Positions 1 to 10,679 of a DNA stretch of 64,000 nt are shown here, in pieces (the stretch's first letter is position 1; every line of letters begins with the position of its first letter). Made by a program: the position numbers and the translations under genes. Below the pieces are notes generated by a model. It ran no database searches, was not told where the DNA came from, and worked only from the letters and a program-made list of their open reading frames with translations. The stretch is from Emiliania huxleyi CCMP1516 (taxonomy: Eukaryota; Haptophyta; Isochrysidales; Noelaerhabdaceae), in the NCBI RefSeq assembly GCF_000372725.1, contig NW_005198965.1, positions 450,993-514,992 on the forward strand. The letters are read 5' to 3'.

Positions 1-362
1 CACCGCCCTGATCCGTCCCAAGGGTCAGCCCGGGGCCGATTGCGCCGCTCTCCGAGCAACCCATCACGAGGAACCGCCCGCACATTTGCCCCTCTCGCCG
101 CAGGCTCGCGGCCCTAAATAGGCCATCCGGCGAGAATTCTGGTCGCTCCTGCGCGTGGCTCGAGCGACGGGCGACCGACCGCACCCTCTCCCGCGCCCGA
201 CGCGCGCAATCGCGCCCTTTGCCGAGCACGTGCAAGCAATCTACAAGCCGGGTCTGCTCTCGATCACAATGTATCGGACTGAGTCTATACCCGGTATGCT
301 TCCCGTGATCGATATTTGGGCAAGCCTGGTAAGCTAACATACTACGACACGTGCACAGGGCA
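1..362. other. No gene recognised (left edge)
   Basis: I see no convincing coding sequence here. It lies 3' of the transposase gene and may contain its left element end, but no partner of the repeats at 2100-2211 was found in it. Confidence 0.5.
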
Positions 363-2005
363 CTAATAGCCGCCTGCTGCGACCCGCGCGCGAATCTTTG
401 CGATGTCGAGCCCCAAGCTGTTCTCAGCCTCATCAAGCTGGGCCCACGCCTCGGTTTCGCTGACGAGCCGCGACCAAAGAAGGTCCCGCAGCTCGTCCCG
501 TTGGGACGACGGCTTGCTGCACTTCCGTCCCACGCATCCGCCAAAGATGTTGCGGTTGCGCGTCTCGTGCGAGCAGTGCGCGACGCCGCGCCGGCTGCAC
601 GAGGGGCAAGCCGTCGCCTTGAAGGAGTCGAAGAAGGTTTGCCAGCCCTCGTCGGACGACATGTCCGAGATGCTGAGCTCTGGCCCACCTTCCCGCTGCT
701 GGTGGATGGTAAACATGTTGTGGAGAATAGCGGAGGTGTAGATTAGCTGCGAGAGCCGCTTGTGGCCGAAGCCGTGCGCGCAGTGGAGCAGGAAGCGAAA
801 CCTGAGGGGCGCGCGGCGTGTCGCGGAGTGTCGTGGGCTTCGGCTGAGAGTCCCTTTAGGCCCAAGTGCGTACTCATACTAGCGGCATACCGGTTCTTCC
901 ACCGGCCGAAAGTCTCCTCGACAAAGAAGCGCGTCGACGAATGGCAAAAGTTGAGCCAGTGCTCCTGCTCCGTTTTCGGGTTGGAGTAGCCTTGGAACAT
1001 GACTCCGTCGCCATCGCTCGCGCCGCCGTCGGTGATGATCATGCCGTTCGGGCCCAGCCATGCCCGGCGCGCCGCCTCGCCTACGGGGAGACTGTCAGTT
1101 GGGAGCGCGGCCAAGCGAGCGAGTGCTATGGTGCAAGAGAGGTGAGAGGGCACACAGCGCGGGCAACGAGACTCACTCGACTTGATCGCCGCCAGATGCC
1201 GGTTGTCTTTGAGTACCGTGTTGTCTCCGCACCGCCCGGCATGGCCAGTGTCGACAGAAACAAAGAGATGGAACGAGTTGACGAACGCCACTGTCAGGAT
1301 CGAGTGCCAGCCCTTGTAGTTTCGGTAGTCGCTCTCGTGGGTGTCAATCGGAACATGCGTCCCATCGCAAGCCTCCGCAACGTTGGGCACTCCCCGCCGT
1401 GCTGCAAACTCAGAGCGGACCCTGTCCAGCTGCGCCGCCGATGGCGGCGTGTTGGGCATGTAGATGGGCCTGAGCACAAGCATGACTGCAGCGGCAAACT
1501 GGTCGAGGTACGACCTCACTGTAGCCTCGCCGCAGCTGGCAGCGTCACCGCAGGTCTTGGGGGTGACACCCGTCTGTGTCAGGAAATAGAGGCAGACCGC
1601 CACCTTGAAGCGAAGAGGTCGGAAGAGTGTCGGGTTGCCCCGCCCGCCTTGCCTGCTCACCATGTATGGCGCCCCGGCTTCCAGCTGTCCAACGAGATCA
1701 TCAAACTGGCGCCGCGTGCAGCGGAAGTTGGCCAGGTAGGTCGCATCGTCGCCCTTCAGCACGTAGTTCCAGATCGTGCTGCAGCTCCAGCCGCCCTCAG
1801 TCCGATGGATCTGGCGGCGGGGCGGAGGTGGAGGTTGAGTCTCCGCCTCCAGCTGCACCGCTGCGAGCACCAGAGCGGCGCCCGACAGCCGGCTCGTGCA
1901 GGGCCAGTGTCCGCCCTCGCGGCTGTGTCGAGGCAGCTCGACTCCCGAGGCGCGGCCTTTCAGGATGCCACGTGCGCCAACCGTCAACGCCACGCGCGAG
2001 AGCAT
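363..2005 (-). CDS. PIF/Harbinger (HARBI1-like) DDE transposase
   Basis: Transposase of the PIF/Harbinger superfamily, which cuts and pastes its own element. Three exons fit: 2005-1177, 1080-891 and 801-363, giving 485 aa with phases that add up. The two introns (1176-1081, 890-802) are GT-AG. The catalytic triad is visible: first Asp in ACDGTHVPI, second Asp in IITDGGASD, Glu in VEETFGRWKNR, followed by the family-typical LRFRFLLHC and AILHNM segments once the second intron is removed. The ATG at 2005 is preferred because the in-frame codon further upstream at 2041 is GTG. The reading frame is uninterrupted after splicing, so the enzyme may be recent or domesticated. The partner Myb/SANT protein of Harbinger elements was not seen. 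Confidence 0.85.
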
Positions 2006-2099
2006 GTGTCCACTGTGCAACGCGGCGGCGCGATCAGTCACGGGACGACCGACGGAAGCCGTCTAAGCCACAAACTCGCTCTCGCAGAGCAGGTTTTCA

Positions 2100-2211
2100 C
2101 CGATTTGCTGTGGGCGTTGGCTGAAAATAGCACTAGTTAAGGGCCAAGTCAAGCGAAAATCGGCCCAACGAAAACAGCACTAGTTAAGGGCAAAAACCGA
2201 TTTGCTGTGGG
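2100..2211. repeat. Paired direct repeats upstream of the transposase
   Basis: AGCACTAGTTAAGGG occurs at 2129-2143 and 2176-2190. CCGATTTGCTGTGGG occurs at about 2100-2114 and 2197-2211, so the order is A-B-B-A with all copies in the same orientation. The position just 5' of the transposase start suggests subterminal repeats of the element or its promoter; no matching copy was found on the left side. Confidence 0.6.
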
Positions 2212-2700
2212 GGGCGTCACCCATTTGATTGTCGCTGTCCGTGAGTGCGAGATTAGGGCTAGCCGCAGGCAGCTAGCCCATGAGGAGGGCGTCCATAGAC
2301 ACCTCACTAGACCCCACATACGGTCTCGTCCGTGCCTTGCGGCCGGCGAGATTGCTAGAGGTGGAGCATGCTGCTCTAGCCTAACATGTCACTTCCTGTC
2401 GTCTGTTGTTTGTTGTGCTCTTGTTTGTTTCTCTTGGCACCTTGGAGTGCTGGGGGGGCGACAGGGAGGATATGGCCTTGAGTTATGTGTACGCCAACTC
2501 AGGGTGTGTGGCAGCCAGCTGGCTGTGTGTCTTGTGAGCCTTTTGTGTCTGTGTGTCGCTCGTGCGTGTCGTCATCATCTGTCCAGCGTCCACCCATACC
2601 GCGTTGGTGTCCAGTCCGAGCCTGGCTGTTCTTCACCTTTCTACCTACCTACCTACCTCTCTCTGTGATCTGTGATCTGTGAGGGTCCGCCCGCAGGCGC
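2212..2700. other. Non-coding, contains a dispersed leader-like repeat
   Basis: No supported gene. About 45 bp at 2609-2655, ending in a (CTAC)n run, recur at 17774-17820 with few differences. A degenerate CTGTGATCTGTGAG stretch follows. Confidence 0.55.
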
Positions 2701-2829
2701 ATTTTGTATACCGAGGCGGTGCCCGGTGCCGAGCGCAGGCCGGAGCCCACAGGTCGGACCTTGAGACAGCATTGTAGATCCCTGGGCGAGGGTGGTGGAG
2801 AGGCTTGCGGATGCGTGGAGGCGCTGGCT

Positions 2830-3110
2830 GGGCGCTGGCTGAGCCCTGGTGTCGAGGTGTCGAGGCCCGGTGTCGAGGGTGTCGAGCTGCTGTCGAGGGA
2901 TAGAGGTGTCGAGGCCTGTCGAGGCCTGTCGAGGCCTGTCGAGGCCTGTCGAGGCCTGTCGAGGCTGAAACCATGCTTGTCCGTGTCGAGGAGTGTCGAG
3001 GGGTGTCGAGGGGTGTCGAGGGTGTCGAGGGTGTCGAGGGTGTCGAGGGTGTCGAGCGGGTGTCGAGCGGGTGTCGAGTGTTGTCAAGAGGCGTCTGAGG
3101 TATCGAGGTG
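2830..3110. repeat. GTGTCGAG minisatellite, left
   Basis: Tandem copies of a 7-11 bp unit built on GTCGAG, with five near-identical GAGGCCTGTC-type copies (about 2905-2962) and then GGTGTCGAG copies. It is interrupted by a non-repeat block at 2963-2990. Confidence 0.85.
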
Positions 3111-3825
3111 TCCAAGGTGGCAGGTGGATGCAGTTGCAGCCCATCAACATACAACAAAAGTTGGGCAGCAGTTGCAAAGCTGTTTCATCCCTTAGTTGCA
3201 GCCTCAGTTGCACCCTGTTGATGTAGCACAACCTGAGCACAACCAGTATACTCTCTGTGGACATTTGAGGACATCAAGTGCCGGGAGTCATTGCCACTGT
3301 GCACCAAGGTGCTGTGCAGGCGCAGCACCGCAGCAGCGTCGCTGCTGCAGCAGCGTCGCTGCTGCAGCGTCACCGGCGCACAAAGCGCAACTGACCACAG
3401 CGCTCATGGCACAAGGCTGGTGCCATGAGTCAGTGGACATTGCCACTGCACAAGGTGCTGTCCAGCAGCTAAGGGCTACAGTACCCCATCGCAGCAGCGT
3501 CGCCGCCGCTGCAGCGTCGCCGTTGCAGCGTCGCCAGTGCACAAAGCGCAATGGACCACAGGTCTGCACTCATGGCACAAGCTCACTGGTGTGAGGATTC
3601 ATTGCCACTGTACAAGGTGCTGTGCAGCACCTTAGGGCTACCTGAGTACTGCCATGTTTGCTGCATCAACAGGGGTGCAACTGAGCTGCAACTTGAGCTA
3701 GAACTTGAGAGGCTGCAACTCAGGGATGAAAGTACTGCCAGCCAAGTTTGATTGCTGCTGCAACCCTGATTTCTAACTCTGTGACTCCAATGGGTCTACG
3801 TCTCTGCTGTGTTAGGATCATCAGA

Positions 3826-4058
3826 GGTGTCGAGCGGTGTCGAGCGATGTCGAGCGGTGTCGAGCGGTGTCGAGGGGTGTCGAGGGGTGTCGAGGGGTGT
3901 CGAGGTGTCGAGTTTGGCACCTTGACACGGACGAGCATGGTTTCAGCCTAGATGGTGTCGAGGGGTGTCGAGTTTGTCGAGTTGGCATGGGTTGTCGAGG
4001 TGTCGAGTCGGTGTCGAGGTTTGGTGTCGAGGTGTCGAGGCCAGGGCTCAGGGCGCTG
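3826..4058. repeat. GTGTCGAG minisatellite, right
   Basis: Same unit and same strand orientation as the left minisatellite, with a run of GGTGTCGAG copies at 3828-3912 and more scattered copies to 4058. Confidence 0.85.
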
Positions 4059-4128
4059 GGCGGTGCCGGTGCCCGTGGCGGAGGACAGCGGCCCCCGTGG
4101 CGGACCGCGGCCCAATCGGAAAAAGAAT

Positions 4129-6148
4129 TTACAAAAGAAATCCCTCGCGGAAAAGAATTCCGGGCGCGGAGGAACGAAACGCGAGCGAGCGAGCGGAGTG
4201 CGGAGACGCAAGGAAGGACAGGGCAGTGCGAATATCAACAATCATCCCCCCCACCCCGGCTCCTCTTGGTGAAGCAGACCCTCCACCGGCTGCGCAACTC
4301 GTCCACGCCGGTGTAGCAGCCGATGATGCTGCGCGCCTCGCCCTCGCCCTGCAGGCTGAAGCTCTCCCTGCCGTGCATCACGCGGTGGTTGTGCACCACC
4401 TACGGCCGCCGCAGCCAGCGGCCGCATGCAAGTGAGGACGCGAGGAGATATACGGGGCACCCCGCCTTTCGCCGGGGCGGGCCGACCGTGCAGTCGCCCT
4501 CGCGGAGGGACAGAGTCAGCCGCCGCCCCGGCTCCTCGAGCACCGCGTCCCACGCCGCCAGAGCGCGCTCCACCTCGGCGTACCTGCTCACGGCCAGGCG
4601 CCGTGAAGAGCCGCCGGCCGCACGCTCCAGCGGCCTGCGACCCGGCGGCGCGCCAGCCGTCGACGTCGCGCACGCTCGCCGGCGGCCGCGGCGGCAGGCG
4701 GTCGAGGTCGTTGTGCCGTATGCCCGTGAGCGTCTTCTCGTCGAACGGGTCGACCGACAGGACTGGCCCGGCAGCCTCGAGGTGCCAGCCAGTCGCCTGC
4801 GGAGGGGGCGGGCGGCCGAGTAGGAGGAGCGGTGAGCGGCGGCGGCGGGGAGAGGTCTGTGCGTCGCGGGCGTGGGTGTGGAGTGCATGGCTGCTTGCCG
4901 TGTCGACGGATCGGTAGCCAAACACGACGCGGCGCAGCGTGGCGAAGGCGGCTGGGTCCGCGTCTCGCAGCCGGTGCGCGGCGGCAAAGCCGTCGAGATA
5001 GGTGGAGGCGCCTGGAGGGCGGAGGGCGATGAGAGCTGGGGCTGTGGGCCCGCGGGTGGTGCAGAAGGGCCTCTCGCGCAGCGGAGGAGTGGCAAAGATG
5101 GGGCGCAGCCGAATGCGGGCAGTCCCGGCTGCTGACGCGACCACAGGCAAGCCTCGTGTGCCGCATCTCGGGGCGGAGGGCGCCGGAGCCGTCGGGCGCG
5201 GGACTCGCCATGTTGAAGAGCTGGAGGCCTAGAGAGGGACAAGCGCCGCGGACGCGTCGCGGACGTGCCGCGCCCTCGCGCGCCGATGCCGCAAAAGGCG
5301 CGGCGCGCCGGGCGGCGTCGCGTGGTAAGTCATGTCGGTGTGGAGGGGGAGGCTGACGGACGAGTAGGCCGAGTCGGCTGTGCTGGTGCCAGACGGCTGC
5401 CCGCCGACAGAGGTGGACCAGACGGCACCGTAGAGCGTGCGGTACGGGCCCGAGTCGGAGCCGTTGGACTGGGTCGGGTGGCCGTGCCGCACCGCCTGCG
5501 TCCGGGCGTCGGGGAGGCAGCTTGCTCGGCCGCCGCCTCCGCAGGTGGGCAGAGGAGTGCGTGCTTGCTGCTCCTACTCCTGCGGCGTACCTCGGCGGGC
5601 GGGGTGGGGTAGCCGCCAGTGACGGTGCGAGAGAGGTCTCGCATGCCCTTCTCGGTGGGCGGCGTCTGCGTGACGAGGCAGAGGCCGGCCGAGTAGAGCT
5701 GGCTGAGCAGCCACTCTGCAGCCTACTCGCAGCGAGCCTCCTCACACGCGCTCGCCTGAGCAGAGCTGGCAGAGGCTCCTCTCCGCGCCTCGCCGCCGCC
5801 CTTCTCACACATCAGCTCCTCGAAGCGGATGGTGGGCGGCGAAAAGCTGTCGCCTGTCCACAGCGCGAGCGGCGGAGGGCGAAAGACGCCCTGCGACGGC
5901 GGCGGCGTGGCGACGACAGCGTGCGGCTGCCGCACCGCATCGAGGTATCCGGCCGGAAAGGCGGCCTCGTCGGGCGGCGGGAGGCGAGGCTGGGACACCA
6001 GCTTGGACCCCGTCGCAGCGTCGACCCGGACGTGGTTTCGCTGGTGCGTCGCCCGGTCCCAGAGCTGAGGGTTGAGCTGCTGGAGGTACTGCGGAGGAAG
6101 CGCAGGAGCCGCGGCGGCGGTGGATAGGCGGCGAAATCGCCACCGCAT
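4129..6148 (-). CDS. BBOX1/TMLHE-like 2-oxoglutarate/Fe(II) dioxygenase
   Basis: Dioxygenase of the gamma-butyrobetaine / trimethyllysine hydroxylase (TauD-like) family, the carnitine-pathway hydroxylases. The start ATG at 6148 gives an Arg-rich N-terminus (MRWRFRRLSTAAAAP) like a mitochondrial presequence. Exon 1 is 6148-5789 and exon 2 starts at 5722 (SQLYSAGLCLVTQTPP). The jelly-roll parts follow: LPLHTDMTYHATPPG with the HxD iron ligands (about 5350), STYLDGFAAAHRLRD (about 5000), VDPFDEKTLTGIRHNDLDR (about 4730) and NHRVMHGRESF with the distal His and 2OG-binding Arg in the last exon, 4399-4129. The last intron (4486-4400) is GT-AG; intron 1 (5788-5723) is GC-AG. Boundaries of the middle exons are not resolved, and one frame change near 4590 could be a further small intron. 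Which of the two substrates is used cannot be told. Confidence 0.75.
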
Positions 6149-6261
6149 TGTGGCAGAAGAGAAAACGCTGATTGAAAACGCAGCTGGGCGAGAAACCTGC
6201 TCGGGAGGTCGGGTGCAGTGCTTGGCGGCAAGCACGGCGGAGTGGCCGCGCGCGACTCACG
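6149..6261. promoter_or_regulatory. Short divergent intergenic region
   Basis: Only 113 bp separate the start codons of the dioxygenase (-) and the pfkB kinase (+), so this is presumably a shared bidirectional promoter. No TATA box is obvious. Inference from layout only. Confidence 0.5.
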
Positions 6262-8216
6262 ATGCTGTTGCCGCTCCTCGTGCTCGCCGCGCAGGCCGTA
6301 CACGTGGCGCTTGCGCCGTCACTTGCGCCGTCACCTAGCATCCGCGCTCGGGCTGCTTCCGCTCGCAGCGCCCTCCGCCTCGCATTACCTCCGGAGGAGG
6401 AGACTGGGCCCGTCCTCGTCGTCGGCAGCATCAACATCGACCTCTATGCCAAGCTGCGGGAGGACCGGCTCAGCTTTGGCGGCTCGCCGCCGGTGGACGT
6501 GATGCCCGTCAAGGGTATGACCCTGCCCGCCGCCTCCTTTGTCGAGAAGCTCGACGAGGCTGGGCTCGGCGGTGCTGCAGCCGCCTCGGACCCAATCTCA
6601 CTCGTGCAGAGCATCGATGGTCCGTTCGTGCAAAAGACGGGGGGCAAGGGCGCGAACGCGGCGGCGGCGGCGGGCCAGACCGCCGCGTGCGAGTTCATCG
6701 GCAACCTCGGCCGCGCCTCGAGCGAGGCGAACACCGCACTGCTGGCCGACATGCAGCAGTTTGGAGGAGTCAACACGGAGGGCTGCTCGGAGCTGGAGGG
6801 CGCGCGGACCGCCGATCTGTAGCCGATCCGCCCTCGAGATGCCGCCGAGATGGAGGATGGGCGGAGCTCAGCGCCGGTGCCGTGCGCGGCAGGTCCGACG
6901 GGCACCGCTTACATCCTGCAGTTCGAGGACAACGACAACGCCATCGTGCTGGTCGGCGGCGCCAACCAGGACTGGCCCGGCTTGGCCTCGCTGCTGGGCG
7001 GAAACGAGGGCTCCGGCCTGCGAGCTGCCATCGGCCGCTCCTCCGCGGTGATGCTGCAGAGGGAGGTGCCCGATCACGTCAACGTCGCCGTCGCGCAGTG
7101 CGCGGCCGCGCTGGGCAAGGACGTCTTCATGGACGTCGGCGGTACCGACAGCCCTCTCGACCCGGCGCTGCTCCCGTACCTCGGCGTCGTCGCGCCAAAC
7201 GAGTCGGAGCTTACCTTCATCACCGGGGTCGAGACCAAGGGACCCGACGGCAAGCCGGAGCTGCAGCGGGTGCGAGCCGCCGTCGCGGCGCTCAAGGACT
7301 CGTGCCGCGCCGCGGGCAACCCTTCCGTGGAGGTGCTCGTCACGTTTGGAGGCGAGGGGTCGCTCCACTTCGGAGCCGGCTGGGACGGTGCCGGCGAGGC
7401 GGCGGCCGACGGCGCGCTGCCGCTCGAGTGCCGCATGGGCTCCTTCGTGCTCGGCACCGCAGACGGGCGGCCGGTCGACACGACCGGCGCGGGGGACTGC
7501 TTCCGCGGCTCGTACGTCGCCGCGCGGTACGCGGACGGCAAGGGCGTCGCCGAGTCGCTCCGTTGGGCCGCTGCGGCGGCGTCGCTCGCGTGCGAGGTGG
7601 AGGGTGCGATGGTCAGCATGCCCGACCGAGCGAGCATCTGCGAGCGGCTGGAGGGGCCGATGGTGGGCGCGCCGCCCGCCTCGCCTGGTGCGCCGGCCCC
7701 GCAGGCGGAGATGCCGGCGGGGCTGCAGCCCGCGTCGGCGTGGGGCATCGGCGAGGTGTCGCCCGACGCGTCCCTCGTCCAGCGGGTCGAGGGCAAGAGC
7801 CGCAAGACGTGGCGGTTCTCGGACCTGTCGCGAGAGCGCGTGCAGGTGGCCGTGTCGAGCGTCGGCCGGCCGGTGCACGCCGACATCCAGCTCTGGCTCG
7901 GCCCCGACTGGACGCCCTACACGCTGCGCGCCTACAGCGAGGACGGCAAGCGCCGGCCAGTGCAGACACTCGTCGGCACGCGCTGCAAGGCAGCGATGGT
8001 CGAGGTGCGCAACTTGGGCGAGTCCGAGTTCCCCTTTGCCGCCGCCGCCAACTACGCAAAGGACCCGATGGCCTCCCTGCCCATCGAGCTGCCCGCCTCC
8101 ACGCCAGGGGAGAGGGTCGACGGCGGCGCGCTCCGCTCCTTCGCGCTCGACCCGGCGGCGGGGCAGGTTGAGGTCGTGCTGCTGACTGACGGGAGGCAGC
8201 TCCGCGACGCGCACAG

Positions 8217-8281
<65 letters not shown>

Positions 8282-8633
8282 TTGCGACCCTCCTCCCCCT
8301 ATCCCTCCGCAGGCAGCTGAACGCGAGGGTGGAGCTGCTGGTTGGCCCAAACAACCCAAAGCAATCGTACGAGGTGTTTACCAATAATGGCGCGCTGCAC
8401 CCCTCCCTTGCTGCATGCCGCCCGCTCGCTCCTTGCGCAACCCTCAAGACCGCGTAGACGCGGAGGCTAAGCAGCCGAGTCCTCGAGACGCGCGGGCTTT
8501 GCCGTGAACAGGCGAGCTGAACTCGCTCTGCGTTGCCTTTGACACTCCCGACGCCGGCGCCACCGTACGCGTCGTCAACCACGCGCCCGTCGAGTTCCCG
8601 TGCTACATCCACGTGCGGGAGAGGCGTGTGTAG
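6262..8633 (+). CDS. PfkB/ribokinase-family sugar kinase with extra C-terminal domain, probably plastid-targeted
   Basis: Four exons, 6262-6799, 6893-8195, 8313-8389 and 8512-8633, encode 679 aa; all three introns are GC-AG and the phases add up. The N-terminus (MLLPLLVLAAQAVHVALAP, then an Arg/Ala/Ser-rich stretch) looks like a signal plus transit peptide. Ribokinase hallmarks: GSINIDLYAKL (about residue 55), GGKGANAAAAAG (about 130), PTGTAYIL, NESELTFITG and the ATP/catalytic motif DTTGAGDCFRG (about 374). A C-terminal module from about residue 490 (RPVHADIQLWLGPDW) has no role in ribokinases that I know of; it resembles small beta-rich plastid proteins of chromist algae, from memory. The product is probably a sugar kinase of the plastid stroma; the substrate is unknown. 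The second intron consists largely of a (TC)n run. Confidence 0.85.
8219..8279. repeat. (TC)n microsatellite inside an intron
   Basis: About 30 uninterrupted TC dinucleotides within the second intron (8196-8312) of the pfkB kinase gene. They form a long pyrimidine tract upstream of the acceptor and could affect splicing efficiency. Confidence 0.95.
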
Positions 8634-9404
8634 CCGCGCCGCGCGGGAGCAGTTAGGTTAGAGCCTAGGGCGAATGGCGCAGCGTGGCGTGTGCGCATGT
8701 GTGCGCACTGAGCACTGCAGCCGTGAGAGCGACAGCAGCAGCAGTGAGAGTGACCGTCTCAAATATACAAGGTTTCATTGTGATGACCCACATGATTGAT
8801 GACATCGTATGAACACATAGAGAGAACATTTTTTTTGTGATTTGTGTGATCACGACCCAGATCAGTGATCAAAAGGAAAAGAGGTGGGGGGTGTACTGAG
8901 AGTGTGCGGTTCTGTCTCTCATGTCGAGTAAATAGGCCGTCTTTCATGTTGTACATGTAAGTACTCAGCGTTCGCCCCAACGACAACGCGCGTGGCACTC
9001 GAGTGGGGCACAAAAGCACGTCGGACAAACACACGGTAAAAACACAAGAGCACACACCCAAGGGGGGTTGCCGAGCGCAATATGCGGCCGCTCCAGGAAC
9101 CCCAACACACACACACACACACTCTCTCTCTCCAGCGTGACAGAGGACCCGAGACACAAACCGCGGCACTCCCGCTGTAAAGCGGGGTGCTCAGCAGCGT
9201 TGTGGGGAGCGATTAGGCAGGCGCTGGCGAGGCCAGCCTCGGAGAATAAAAAAGCACTTTGGAGCCGCCTCTGCTGCTTCATGCCCGCCATTGCCGCCTA
9301 CTCCACCTCCGGCGCCGCCGGCCAGTAGGGGGGCGGCAGGTAGGGCGGCAGGCTGGCGCGCCTAGGAGAGTGCGGAAGGAGGTGGACGCACCTCGCCCGT
9401 GCAT

Positions 9405-9465
<61 letters not shown>

Positions 9466-9475
9466 AGTGAGTGAG
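8634..9475. repeat. Intergenic region with CA/GT microsatellites
   Basis: No gene supported. It lies between two convergent genes. There is a (CA)n run at 9103-9121 followed by CT repeats, and a long pure (GT)n run at about 9407-9463 that ends about 13 bp from the stop of the minus-strand gene. ORFs here are artefacts of these repeats. Confidence 0.8.
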
Positions 9476-10601
9476 CTAGTGTTCGGGCGTGTGAGCCGTG
9501 GAAGGGTGGGGCGCGCACTCGGCGATGCCGCGGCTCGACACCTCGACCGACAGGCCGGTGCGCTTGTCGTACGTGACGATCTTCTCCATGATAGAGTGCG
9601 CCTGTGACGCGTCATGGACGTGTCAATGGACGTGTCACGGACGTGTCATGGACGATCTTCTTCACGGCGGAGTGCGCCTGCGCGGCGTTGAGCGCTGCGG
9701 ACAGCACGCCCGCCGATATGTCCGCGACGAGGGAGCGCCAGAGGGCAGACCCGTACCCGTACTCCTTGAGCTTGGAGCAGAGGGGCGCCGCCTCCTTGAT
9801 CTGCGCCAGCTTGGACGCGATGGCGAGCCGCGTGTAGAAGGACATCATCGCGTCGCGCCGCACGCGGTTCATGTGCCACACGCAGAGGCGGCGGGAGCCG
9901 TACCCGCCGATGTTGCGAGGCAGCTCGCCGCAGGCGCGGTAGGAAATGGGGTCGTGGATCTTCCAGAGCGTCTTGGCGCGTTGCCGCAGCACGTAGCTCA
10001 TGAACCGCTCCGCCTCATGCACGGTCTGCCGGCGGCGCGAGGTGCCAAGGATGGGGTCGTGCAGCATCTCCTGCCGGTAGGACATGACGACGCGCATCTC
10101 ATCGTCCGACACGACGAGCAGGCCGAGCAGCTTGACGCGCAGCGGCTCCTGGAAGTAGAAATTAACTCGTGTCGTGGACAGTCCAGGGGGGGGGGCAGGG
10201 GCAGCGCCTCCGGGGCGCCGGCTTGTGAATTTCGCGCAGCAGCTTGCACGTCGCCGAGAGGTACGCGAGCGAGCGAGCCCGCTCCAGAACCTCACCAAAG
10301 TCGATCACAGAGTCCGAGCCTGAGCGGCGGGTACTCGGGCTGCAGCGAGATACGAGCTCGTCTACTCGAGGACTTGAGGGGAGGGTGGGCGCGCGCCTTC
10401 GGCCTGCTCCTCGACGAGGTTGTCGATGTGATCCATCGCTGTCTCCTCAAGGGACTCGAACAGAGGCTGGAAGATCGCTTCGAGTCGCTCGGGCTGGTCG
10501 GCCGGGGGCTGCGGCTTCGCCGGGGTCCCTCCATCACAACTGGGGCCCATAACGTCAACCGCCTTTCGAAGGAGAAGTCGGCATTTGCGGAGCAGCGGCA
10601 T
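9476..10601 (-). CDS. Conserved-looking protein of unknown function
   Basis: I do not recognise this protein. The last exon (9601-9476, ending in HPSTAHTPEH) joins in phase to an exon ending at 9678 through a 76-bp GC-AG intron. That exon (to about 10165) encodes a basic, probably helical region: LRVKLLGLLVVSDDEMR, then AERFMSYVLRQRAKTLWKIH, RNIGGYGSRR and LAIASKLAQIKEAAPLC. Upstream pieces (VIDFGEVLERARSLAYLS about 10300, and an acidic segment ERLEAIFQPLFESLEE about 10470) probably belong to it, through introns I cannot fix exactly. The start near 10601 is a guess. Sequence style and splicing match the real genes here. It could be a regulatory or scaffold protein; no catalytic motif is visible. 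Confidence 0.5.
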
Positions 10602-10679
10602 CGCTTAGCACACCTGTGGCCGTCGGTGCTGTAGCCGAACGGCTCCACGTCCTCCGAAACCGAGCACAGCACCGAGATG

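Larger units (their letters stand above)
2708..4075. repeat. Foldback-like long inverted repeat with minisatellites
   Basis: Three blocks in the left arm have inverted partners in the right arm around one centre near 3450: 2822-2852 with 4038-4062, 2963-2990 with 3922-3948, and 3182-3222 with 3664-3731. Both arms also carry GTGTCGAG minisatellites, but these run in the same orientation on the two sides. The middle holds CAG/CTG-rich palindromes (3330-3372, 3490-3536) and about three degenerate copies of a segment with GGTGCTGT. ORFs here are low-complexity artefacts. A foldback or MITE-type element is the best guess. Confidence 0.6.

Noticed and set aside
866-2140. 424-aa plus-strand ORF opposite the transposase
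   Set aside because: No domain; the minus-strand frame has the complete DDE signature.
2645-3264. Long ORFs rich in TPRHPRHP or SRVSRVSR
   Set aside because: Translations of the GTGTCGAG minisatellite on both strands; no domain, no non-repeat part.
8052-8612. Minus-strand ORF with a (RE)n run
   Set aside because: Translation of the TC microsatellite lying in an intron of the plus-strand gene.
9279-9615. ORFs with TH or VC dipeptide runs
   Set aside because: Translation of the (GT)n microsatellite at 9407-9463.
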